Source of the DNA: DASWUZ01 sp036401395
GTDB lineage: Bacteria > Acidobacteriota > Terriglobia > Terriglobales > Acidobacteriaceae
Assembly: GCA_036401395.1 (NCBI GenBank)
Contig: DASWUZ010000368.1
Coordinates: 1-64,000, forward strand
Reading direction: 5' to 3'
DNA: 64,000 nucleotides
A program made the position numbers and the translations under genes. This document shows, piece by piece, positions 54,411 through 62,300 of the stretch. Below the pieces are notes generated by a model that saw only the letters and a program-made list of their open reading frames with translations, was not told the DNA's origin and did no database searches. Position 1 is the first letter of the stretch. Each line of letters starts with the position of its first letter.

Positions 54411-56504
54411 ATGTCAAAGCGGTGGCTCTCCACACTTGGCATGATATTGCTGACCTTTGGACTCGCAGGCGGGATGACAGGCTGCGCTAGCCGCGACATG
54501 AGTGGCGGAGCAACCCAGGCTCCTGTAGTAACGAGCTTTGCAGCAACGCCGGCGGCGATCGGCAACGGAGATGCGACCACCTTGACCTGGTCTGTCACTG
54601 GAGCTACCAGCATCGCCCTTACCTCGAGTGGCGGGGCTGTCTCAGGGGCGAACAGCATTCCCGTCACGTCATCGTCGCTGCTCGTCACTCCCGCAACGAC
54701 GACGACCTATACTCTTGTTGCGACTAACGCGATCGGTACAAGTACGCCAGTGACCACTACGGTCACAGTAGTTGATCTGCCGGTGATATCGAGCTTCACG
54801 GCAGCTCCGGCGTTGATCGCGGCGGGACAAAGCACGATCCTAAACATCACTGTGGCCAACGTCGCGATGCTTAGCATCGACAATGGTATTGGGATCGTTC
54901 CCGTCACCGGCTCTACCGTCAGCATCCCTGTGACCCCCTCCGGCACCACGACCTATACGGCGACGGCGACAAACGCGGCCAACAAGGCTGTAGTGGCGAC
55001 GACTACGGTAACCGTGATCGCAGCGCCGCGCATTAGCTTCTTCAAGGCTACTCCGGAGGTCGTCGCTTCCGGCCAGCCCAGCGACCTGACATACTCCGTC
55101 ATTGGGGCAACCAGCATCAGCATCAGCGGCATCGGCACAGTCCCTCTCAATGGCGCGGGAGTAGTCATTCCTGTCGTGCCGTCCGTCAGCACCATCTACA
55201 CCCTTACCGCATCGAACAGCAGTAATGGAGTCGTGGCAACGTCACAAGCAACCGCTACGGTCACGATCTCAGCTTGTCCCCCGCCAACGATCAGCAGCTT
55301 CAACGCATCGCTTCCCAGCGTTGGTCCTGGCGGTAATGTGACCCTGACGGCGGTCTTCGACAGCACACTGGGACAGACGGCGAGCATCGACAACGGGGTG
55401 GGTGCTGTAATGAGTGGCGTGTCTGTCCCCTCGGGTCCGCTGTCTGCGAGCACTACGTTCACCCTCACGGTGAGCGGAACATGCGGAGATGTAACAACGC
55501 AGGTGCGAGTGCTGGCGGGCAACATCGTTCTGTTCGCGGGGCAGCCCAGCTTTCCCGGAACGACGGATGGGCTAGCGGCGAACGCGCAATTCAACCGCCC
55601 GCAAGGAATTGCGATTGATTCACTAGGCAACCTCTTTATTGCCGACACGAACAGTAATACGATACGGAAGATCACTCCGACCGGCGCGGTCTCGACGCTT
55701 GCGGGGACAGGGACACAGGGCAGTGCGGATGGAACGGGAACGGCGGCATCCTTTAACGCGCCTATGTATCTGGCAGTTGATGCGGCCGATAACGTTTACG
55801 TCTCCGACACCGGCAACAACACCATCCGCATGATCACCGCTGCGGGGGTAGTCACGACCGTCGCGGGTACACCCGGAGTCGCGGGCAGCCTCGACGGCGC
55901 CGGCCCGTCAGCCCAGTTCTCCGGCCCTGCAGGCATCGCCGTTGACGGCAGCGCGAACCTGTTTGTCGTCGACAGCGGCAACGATACCATCCGGCAGATT
56001 GCCCCCGGCGGCGTGGTAACGACTCTGGCGGGAATGCCCGGCATGATCGGTCAAGCGGATGGAACTGGCCCGGCTGCTCTCTTCAATGGCCCAGTAGGGA
56101 TCGCCGTCGACAGCTCGGGCACTCTCTATGTAGCCGATGCAGGCAACGATACAGTTCGCGAGATCATGTCCGGCGGCGTTGTGTCTACCCTTGCAGGCAA
56201 AGCTCTGCAACGCGGGAGCACAGATGCTAATGGAGCAGCGGCCAGTTTCAGGAACCCTAGCAGTGTCGCCGTGGATGCGGAGCACAACCTCTACGTTGCC
56301 GATCAGGACAACTACACCATCCGCCGGATCTCCCCGATCGGCGATGTGATCACAATTGTTGGAACTGCTCAACAGCCGACCGGCCTGCCTGGTGGTCCGT
56401 TGCCGGGTATGCTGAGCACCATCAACGCGATCGCCGTCGGTCCCACATCCATGTCGGACATCTACATCAGCATGCAGAACGCGCTCTTCACCGCCCCGTA
56501 CTGA
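54411..56504 (+). CDS. Lipoprotein with Ig-like repeats and NHL repeats
   Basis: A 697-residue surface or periplasmic protein. The N-terminus KRWLSTLGMILLTFGLAGGM followed by TGC gives a lipoprotein signal with Cys25. Residues ~35-380 hold four Ig-like/PKD-like repeats of ~80-85 residues, each with a TTYTLVATN- or TTTYTATATN-like strand and a V-T-V end. Residues ~385-690 hold about five NHL repeats (FNRPQGIAIDSLGNLFIADT, NTIRKI; AAFNGPVGIAVD types), which fold into a beta-propeller. No catalytic motif is visible, so binding is likely. It lies 214 bases downstream of the TonB receptor. The start ATG 54411 is chosen because the lipobox signal begins there. Confidence 0.88.
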   Translation: MSKRWLSTLGMILLTFGLAGGMTGCASRDMSGGATQAPVVTSFAATPAAIGNGDATTLTWSVTGATSIALTSSGGAVSGANSIPVTSSSLLVTPATTTTYTLVATNAIGTSTPVTTTVTVVDLPVISSFTAAPALIAAGQSTILNITVANVAMLSIDNGIGIVPVTGSTVSIPVTPSGTTTYTATATNAANKAVVATTTVTVIAAPRISFFKATPEVVASGQPSDLTYSVIGATSISISGIGTVPLNGAGVVIPVVPSVSTIYTLTASNSSNGVVATSQATATVTISACPPPTISSFNASLPSVGPGGNVTLTAVFDSTLGQTASIDNGVGAVMSGVSVPSGPLSASTTFTLTVSGTCGDVTTQVRVLAGNIVLFAGQPSFPGTTDGLAANAQFNRPQGIAIDSLGNLFIADTNSNTIRKITPTGAVSTLAGTGTQGSADGTGTAASFNAPMYLAVDAADNVYVSDTGNNTIRMITAAGVVTTVAGTPGVAGSLDGAGPSAQFSGPAGIAVDGSANLFVVDSGNDTIRQIAPGGVVTTLAGMPGMIGQADGTGPAALFNGPVGIAVDSSGTLYVADAGNDTVREIMSGGVVSTLAGKALQRGSTDANGAAASFRNPSSVAVDAEHNLYVADQDNYTIRRISPIGDVITIVGTAQQPTGLPGGPLPGMLSTINAIAVGPTSMSDIYISMQNALFTAPY

Positions 56505-56643
56505 AGCCCCTCGGCAATCTTAGACATGCTGAGAGCACATCTCGGATGCTGGAGCGCCCGGCTGATCCATAGGTCGTCGCATTTACTCTGCGCATGCAGG
56601 GAACTCAGATTAGTTATGGCGCTTGGAAATTCAGCGAGGAAAT

Positions 56644-57933
56644 ATGCAGGAAAAGATCCTTCACTTTGCAAACCCGGACCAGGCGCGCAGAGACCCTCGC
56701 CCAGAGTGGCTGGGGCCTGCTGCGACTCCTGACGTTCACGCTGTTAATACTTCAAGTGATCGAAGGGAACCGCGCACCTTCACCGACGCTGGCGATCTGC
56801 ACTTCGCGCTGCGAGGAATCTCGATGGCCGGTGTAAGTCTGCCAGCCGGCATCAAGAGCACAGCGCAAGGGACGGTCGATCCTCACTTTCTCTCATATAT
56901 CTCAACGCATATCGACTCCTTCGGCGGACTACCCTCTGCGGAGAAGTGCAATCAATACCGACGTAACGGCGCCGCGCTCGGCGCCGAGGTCATTCTCGGC
57001 AGCGGGGCAGTTATCATCGCTCCGCAAATTGTGCTCGGAGACGGAGTACAGATCGGCGAACAGAGCAGCGTGATTTGCCGGGAGCGCTTTGTTGCCGGCC
57101 AGCTCACCAGCTTTCGCAGCGGGCTGAGCGTGCGCGGTGCTACCGTCGTACTCGGAGAGAATATTTTTGCTGGGTCACGCATTCAGATCGGCGGCGGAGG
57201 CAACTCGGAGCCATGGGCAGTCCTCTGCGTCGGCGATTCCTGCTACCTGGGCGACGATGTCTTCATCAACGTGTGCCGGCCCGTGATCGTGGGTAAAGAA
57301 GTGTTTTTGACTCAGCGAACGATCCTGGTCTCGCATAATCTCAGCCACTCCATTTTGGAAGGGCAGGACAACGTCTTCAAGCCCGTGGTTTTATGCGATT
57401 ACAGCCAGATCGGCATGAATTGCACGGTCTATGCAGGCGTTCGCATCGGTCGCTCGGCTATCGTAGCGTCTAATTCTTATGTGGTATCTTCTATCCCCGA
57501 TGGCAAACTAGCAATAGGTGTGCCGGCCAAGGTTGTTCGTGATGCCGTACGACCTCCGGACCGCGATCGCCAACTCAGGATCGTGAACAAGATGGTAGCC
57601 GACTTTCACGAGCTATTGTCCCTTAAGGGTCACGAGATCTCCCCTATATACAATGACGGATTCAGCCTTGCCTATGAAGGAAAGCGGTTTCAGTTGGCAT
57701 TCCTTGAGACTTACCCGTCGTATCACCTGAATATGCAGCCTGCTGACGAGTCGATTATATGGGCACTCGAGACGAGAGCGGGCCCAACGCGCGCATCGAC
57801 CCTGATCAATTTGCTTGCGAAGACGATCGAGGGTCCGACGGGCATTTTCCTGGATTCAACGCGAGAGTTCCTGCGCAAACGTGGTATTCGGTGCCAGCCT
57901 GGTCCATGGCGCTACAAAAAGGGCCTTCTTTAG
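56644..57933 (+). CDS. Left-handed beta-helix (hexapeptide) acyltransferase with C-terminal extension
   Basis: A 429-residue protein. Residues ~105-285 show hexapeptide repeats (LGAEVILGSGAVIIAPQIVL, GDGVQIGEQSSVICRERF, GDSCYLGDDVFINV, VIVGKEVFLTQRTILVSHNL, GVRIGRSAIVASNSYV), ending IAIGVPAKVVRD as in serine/galactoside-type acetyltransferases. The HNLSH segment may hold the catalytic histidine. The N-terminal ~100 and C-terminal ~140 residues are not part of the helix and match nothing I recognise. GAGGA lies just before the ATG at 56644. It could acetylate a polysaccharide sugar, given nearby genes; acceptor unknown. Confidence 0.82.
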   Translation: MQEKILHFANPDQARRDPRPEWLGPAATPDVHAVNTSSDRREPRTFTDAGDLHFALRGISMAGVSLPAGIKSTAQGTVDPHFLSYISTHIDSFGGLPSAEKCNQYRRNGAALGAEVILGSGAVIIAPQIVLGDGVQIGEQSSVICRERFVAGQLTSFRSGLSVRGATVVLGENIFAGSRIQIGGGGNSEPWAVLCVGDSCYLGDDVFINVCRPVIVGKEVFLTQRTILVSHNLSHSILEGQDNVFKPVVLCDYSQIGMNCTVYAGVRIGRSAIVASNSYVVSSIPDGKLAIGVPAKVVRDAVRPPDRDRQLRIVNKMVADFHELLSLKGHEISPIYNDGFSLAYEGKRFQLAFLETYPSYHLNMQPADESIIWALETRAGPTRASTLINLLAKTIEGPTGIFLDSTREFLRKRGIRCQPGPWRYKKGLL

Positions 57934-58020
57934 AATACATTCCGACACTAAAGCTACAGCCCTTACACAGTACTGTCGCCGGGGTTAGCAAGTAGTGAGA
58001 ACAACCACCAAGGTTGCATA

Positions 58021-59349
58021 TCAATTTACGGAATACCGCCACTCATCCTGTGGAACAAGCTCCTCGGTAGCAGTCCCCGGTGCGAGATAACCAAGCCCTG
58101 CTCTCCGTACTGTCTCGCTGCTCCAGAAGTTGCGGCCGTCCACAATCAGACGCACGCCGTGCTCCCGCCACACGGCAAAATCTGGTTGCAGATATGCCGT
58201 GTGCCCTGTGTTCAGCACGATGACTGGAGGCATCTCCCCGCCGTCCATTGCGAACGGAACAAAACCCCGTGCTTTGATCTCCGCACCGCTATACATAGGA
58301 TCGTGCAGTAAAGTGCGCGCTCCTCGTCTCTGTGCCTCCTGTTGTATGAGGAAGGCCGATGAAAGTGTATGTTCCTTCACGCCCGCCCTGAATGCGAGGC
58401 CCAGTATCAGCAACGCGCTATCCGCGAGTGTCAGGCCGGTCTGCTCTACTCGATCCAGCAGCCTGGCCGCCTGTTTGTCGTTGATCCTGCGAGCGTTGCT
58501 GACAAGTGGCATTGCAATGCCCCTGTCGGTCGCGTCCTGCAGGAGGAAGTAGGGATAAACCGGTGTGCAGTGGCCGCCTACTCCGATACCGGGTGCCAGC
58601 ATTCGAGTTTCGCCGTCGGTGTTGGCAGCGTCTATTACGCTGCTCAGATGAATTCCCAGGTCTTCTGCGTAAGCAGCGAGTTCATTGGCTAATCCAATGT
58701 TTACATCGCGGTATACCATGCCGGCCAGCTTTACGAACTCCGCTGCTTCGAGTGTACCCACGTTGATAACGGGCGCACCAAGATACCTTGCGTAAAACTC
58801 TTGTCCGCGGAAAGCCGATGCCGACGTGACTCCACCGACAATCTTGGGAACGTTGGAGAGGTGAGCAAGCACTGATCCGCTCTTCACTCGCTCTGGCGAG
58901 AATACGAGATCGAAATCAGAGCCCGCTCGCAGACCGGATAGCTCCAGAATCAGCCGTAAGCGTGCGCGCGTGGTACCCACCGGCAAAGTCGTTTCGAAAC
59001 ATACCATCTGGCCCTGCCGCAGGTGCGCTGAGATCGTATGGGTCACTGCTTCGATTGCAGATAGATCTGCCCTGCGCTGGGCAGTTAGCAGTACGGGGAC
59101 AATGACGATGATCACATCCACGCCTATAATCGAATCCTCGAGGTTAGTCGAGGCGCGCAATGCGCCCGATTTCAGACCTTGGCGCAGCAACTCGCCGACC
59201 CCTGGTTCGTCGAACGGCATCAACCCCTCATTGATAGAACTTACCAGCTGAAGGTTGTTGTCACAGGCAATTACCTCGGCTCCCATCGAGGCAAGCTGGC
59301 AAGCCAGCGGCAATCCCATCTTTCCCGCGCCTACAACTACTACTTTCAT
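58021..59349 (-). CDS. UDP-N-acetylglucosamine 6-dehydrogenase type enzyme, WbpA-like
   Basis: A 442-residue nucleotide-sugar dehydrogenase that oxidises C6 of a UDP-hexose in two steps. VVGAGKMGLPLACQLASMG is the NAD site; LPVGTTRARL, AEFVKLAGMVYRDVNIGLAN and the catalytic Cys261 in GIGVGGHCTPVYPYF are present. LGLAFRAGVKEHTLSSAFL closes the UDP-binding part. The operon context (dehydrogenase of Gfo/Idh type, aminotransferase and acetyltransferase) argues for UDP-GlcNAc as substrate, giving UDP-GlcNAcA. It is last in the four-gene operon and overlaps the aminotransferase stop by four bases. Confidence 0.9.
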   Translation of the reverse strand: MKVVVVGAGKMGLPLACQLASMGAEVIACDNNLQLVSSINEGLMPFDEPGVGELLRQGLKSGALRASTNLEDSIIGVDVIIVIVPVLLTAQRRADLSAIEAVTHTISAHLRQGQMVCFETTLPVGTTRARLRLILELSGLRAGSDFDLVFSPERVKSGSVLAHLSNVPKIVGGVTSASAFRGQEFYARYLGAPVINVGTLEAAEFVKLAGMVYRDVNIGLANELAAYAEDLGIHLSSVIDAANTDGETRMLAPGIGVGGHCTPVYPYFLLQDATDRGIAMPLVSNARRINDKQAARLLDRVEQTGLTLADSALLILGLAFRAGVKEHTLSSAFLIQQEAQRRGARTLLHDPMYSGAEIKARGFVPFAMDGGEMPPVIVLNTGHTAYLQPDFAVWREHGVRLIVDGRNFWSSETVRRAGLGYLAPGTATEELVPQDEWRYSVN

Positions 59350-60521
59350 GAAGCGAACTCCTGAAGTCGATTGCCCACCTGGCCAGCGCGACGGTTTTGC
59401 CTTGCAAATTGACGGATTGCGGCAACGACCTGGTCTTGTTGGCTCGGGGTTAACTCGGGAAAGAGTGGTATGGAAAGCTCTGTCTCTGCTGCCCGTTCTG
59501 CTACCGGAAAGGCACCGCGGCGATAGCCAAGATCAGCATGGGCCTGTTGCAGGTGTACCGGGATGGGGTAGTGAACGCCGCTATGGACTCCGCAGGCAAG
59601 CAGCGCGGCCCGCAGAGCGTCGCGGTTCGGCGATCTAACGGCGTAGAGGTGGTAGACGTGACGGTTCCCAGTGCGTTCCAGTGGCAGATGTAAACCGCAG
59701 CCCTGGAGAGCGTTGTTGTAGTACTCAGCGCATTGGCGCCGTCTCTCGGTCCACTCCTCAAGGTGCCGCAGCTTCACACCGAGCACGGCACCCTGCATTC
59801 CCTCCATCCGCATGTTAAAGCCGCGTAGCACGTGGTGGTTCTTCTCCTCCTGACCCCAGTCGCGTAACATGCGCAACGTCTGTGCACCCTCATCATGGCT
59901 GGTTGTCACCATACCCGCTTCACCATAGGCGCCCAGGTTTTTGCTGGGATAGAAGCTAAAGCACCCGTAGTCCCCTATGCTGCCGACGCGGCGGCCGTGG
60001 TATGTCGCACCATGCGCCTGCGCACAGTCTTCAATTACCTTTAGTCCCCAGTGCCGCGCTATCTCCAGTATGCTGTCCATTTCCGCGGCCTGGCCGTAGA
60101 GGTGGACGGGAAGAATCGCCTTGGTCTTCGGAGTGATGGCCGCTTCGATCTCCGCGGCATCCATTGTGAAGCTGCCGGGCTCCACATCGACGAAGACGGG
60201 AATGGCCCCAATGTAGCGTATTGCTGCGACGGTAGCCACAAACGTGTGAGGTACCGTGATCACTTCATCGCCGGATTCAACCCCGGCCGCCATCAGCGCG
60301 AGCTGGATTGCGTTGGTGCCGTTGTTTACGCCGATGCCGTGTCTGGCCTCGCAATACGAAGCAAAGTTGCGCTCAAAGGCAGCGACGGCCGGTCCGAGTA
60401 TGTAGTGCGCGCTATCGAGGACCTCGTCGATCGCGACCCGTATCTCATCCCTCAGACCTTTGTACTGCGCCTTCAGATCAAACAAAGGTACTGCCGTGGC
60501 TGACTCAACGTATGTTGCCAT
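59346..60521 (-). CDS. PLP sugar aminotransferase, WbpE-like
   Basis: A 391-residue DegT/DnrJ/EryC1-family enzyme. VPLFDLKAQYKGLRDEIRVA, GVNNGTNAIQLALMAAGVES, VPHTFVATVAAIRYIGAIPV, VIEDCAQAHGATYHGR and the PLP-lysine Lys194 in SFYPSKNLGAYGEAGM are all standard. In this operon it should aminate the 3-keto sugar made by the Gfo/Idh enzyme, giving UDP-GlcNAc(3NH2)A. The start overlaps none of its upstream neighbour (11-base gap); its 3' end overlaps the dehydrogenase start. It differs from the aminotransferase at 40.9 kb in context and N-terminus, consistent with a 3- rather than 4-amino product. Confidence 0.93.
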   Translation of the reverse strand: MATYVESATAVPLFDLKAQYKGLRDEIRVAIDEVLDSAHYILGPAVAAFERNFASYCEARHGIGVNNGTNAIQLALMAAGVESGDEVITVPHTFVATVAAIRYIGAIPVFVDVEPGSFTMDAAEIEAAITPKTKAILPVHLYGQAAEMDSILEIARHWGLKVIEDCAQAHGATYHGRRVGSIGDYGCFSFYPSKNLGAYGEAGMVTTSHDEGAQTLRMLRDWGQEEKNHHVLRGFNMRMEGMQGAVLGVKLRHLEEWTERRRQCAEYYNNALQGCGLHLPLERTGNRHVYHLYAVRSPNRDALRAALLACGVHSGVHYPIPVHLQQAHADLGYRRGAFPVAERAAETELSIPLFPELTPSQQDQVVAAIRQFARQNRRAGQVGNRLQEFAS

Positions 60522-60532
60522 GCGGTCCTCTC

Positions 60533-61558
60533 CTACAACTCAACAGGGGCGCCTCGAAGCATTAATGACTTTTCCGCCGCTTCGAGCACGCAGACGACGC
60601 GGTGTCCGGCATGACCGTCGGTGATCGGCACCTCAAAGCCCTGAATACAGCGAACGAAATGCGCCAGCTCCAGGCTTAGAGCTTCGGCGGGGTCAATTTG
60701 CGGTGACCAGACATCTCCCGATCGATAACCCCTTAACAGGAGCTGCCGTACCTTCTCCTTGTCGCCATTGTCGCTGCCGACGATCAGTCCTTTGTCGTGA
60801 ACACGAACCTTCTCGTAGGCTTCCAAGTCGTCATAAACAATCATTTTCTCGCTGCCTCCGATCAATGTGCGGCGCAGCTTTACCGGCGAAAGCCAATTCA
60901 CGTGAAGATGGGCGATGAAGTCGTCCGAGAAGTAAAGGGTCAGGTAGGCAACGTCTTCCGGCTGGTCAGCGAAATGGTTCATCCCGGTGCAGGAAACGGC
61001 GGTCGGACGAAAGTCAAATACAAAATCCATAATGGAAAGATCGTGGACCGCGAGGTCCCAGATAACGCTGACGTCCTTTTGAAACAGACCCAGGTTCACG
61101 CGCACCGAGTCGTAGTAATAGGGTCGACCGATGTGGCCGCTGCTTACCAGATCTTTCACTTTGCGTACGGCGCCAGTGTAGGGAAAGGTGTGATCCACCA
61201 TCAGCACCAGGTTGCGTGCGGATGCGAGCGCTATCAACCTCGCGGCTTCCGCACTCGATGCGCAGATAGGCTTCTCGACCAGCACGTGCTTGCCGGCCTT
61301 CAGTGCAGCGCTTGCCAGTTCGTAATGACTCGACACCGGCGTGGCAATCAAGACGGCATCGATACGTGGGTCGGCGATCAGTTTTTCTGCAGAAGCTAAG
61401 ATGTCTGTGCCATGATGACGTCGTCCAGCAAGTGCGCGGCGCTCTGGACTCGCATCCGCGATCGAAATTAAGACCACATCTTCCAGCTCCGAAACAGTGC
61501 GTGCAAGATTGGGTCCCCAATACCCGTAGCCGACGATTCCGCAACCAATGGCGCTCAT
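60533..61558 (-). CDS. Gfo/Idh/MocA-type sugar-nucleotide oxidoreductase, WbpB/WlbA-like
   Basis: A 341-residue NAD-dependent oxidoreductase. IGCGIVGYGYWGPNLARTVS is the Rossmann start with the YWGPN motif typical of WlbA-type enzymes. ATPVSSHYELASAALKAGKH and VLVEKPICAS (catalytic Lys of the EKP motif) and VSVIWDLAVHDLSIMDFVF (His/Asp helix) complete the family set. It would oxidise C3 of UDP-GlcNAcA. The start at 61558 overlaps the acetyltransferase stop (ATGA); a longer extension to 61681 runs through that gene and was rejected. Confidence 0.92.
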   Translation of the reverse strand: MSAIGCGIVGYGYWGPNLARTVSELEDVVLISIADASPERRALAGRRHHGTDILASAEKLIADPRIDAVLIATPVSSHYELASAALKAGKHVLVEKPICASSAEAARLIALASARNLVLMVDHTFPYTGAVRKVKDLVSSGHIGRPYYYDSVRVNLGLFQKDVSVIWDLAVHDLSIMDFVFDFRPTAVSCTGMNHFADQPEDVAYLTLYFSDDFIAHLHVNWLSPVKLRRTLIGGSEKMIVYDDLEAYEKVRVHDKGLIVGSDNGDKEKVRQLLLRGYRSGDVWSPQIDPAEALSLELAHFVRCIQGFEVPITDGHAGHRVVCVLEAAEKSLMLRGAPVEL

Positions 61559-62031
61559 GACCTCGCGTGGCCAGCCATCACGCGCGCTGGCACTCCCGCG
61601 ACCCTTGCCCCGGGCGCAACATCTTTGGTGACCACCGCGCCTGCGCCCACGACTGCATCTGTGCCTATCGTGATTCCACATAGAATCACTGCGCCGCTAC
61701 CGATCGAAGCGCGTTCACAGACGCGGGTGGGAATTACCGCCCAGTCGGCGCTCGTTTGAAGCGCGCCTGAGGATGTCGTGGCCCTGGGGTAGCGGTCATT
61801 GATGAACATCACTCCGTGCCCAATGAAAACGCCGTCTTCGATTGTCACACCTTCGCACAGGAAGGCGTGGGAGGATATCTTGCAGCGCGCCCCGATCGAA
61901 ACGCCCTTTTGCGCTTCTACGAATGGCCCGATCGAACTGTCCGCGCCGACCGCGCAGCCGTACATGTTCACAAGCTCGGGGTGGTGAATAGCCACTCCCG
62001 GGCCCAGCACTACATCTTTGGCTATCGGCAT
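61555..62031 (-). CDS. N-acetyltransferase, WbpD-like hexapeptide
   Basis: A 158-residue left-handed beta-helix acetyltransferase. The repeats VVLGPGVAIHHPELVNMYGC, AVGADSSIGPFVEAQKGVS, IGARCKISSHAFLCEGVTIE, VFIGHGVMFINDRYPRA and VVGAGAVVTKDVAPGARVAG are typical of the WbpD/WlbB family; the MFINDRYPRA segment is shared by that subgroup. It should acetylate the 3-amino group, giving UDP-2,3-diacetamido-2,3-dideoxyglucuronate. AGGAACAGGG precedes the ATG at 62031; an in-frame ATG at 62055 is an alternative. It is the first gene of the operon. Confidence 0.92.
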   Translation of the reverse strand: MPIAKDVVLGPGVAIHHPELVNMYGCAVGADSSIGPFVEAQKGVSIGARCKISSHAFLCEGVTIEDGVFIGHGVMFINDRYPRATTSSGALQTSADWAVIPTRVCERASIGSGAVILCGITIGTDAVVGAGAVVTKDVAPGARVAGVPARVMAGHARS

Positions 62032-62300
62032 CCCTGTTCCTGACGATCTGCCCATGCCGGCAGGCGAGCGCCTCTACTCCGTTTTCATGAAGTGGCAGGG
62101 CTCAGACCCAGATCCGGCGTTGTTGTATCGACCGAACATGAACCTAACATGCAACCTTACGTTTCAAGATGCCGCCTACATTAGAGTTCCTTGAATTCTT
62201 GACCGTCTGAGATTCGCATGGCGGGTGCAGGAGTGGAAGGAGAGCCGCTCGCGCCGCAGATCGCGCATCGCCAACAGGCGGCAGTTACATCGCAGGCGGC

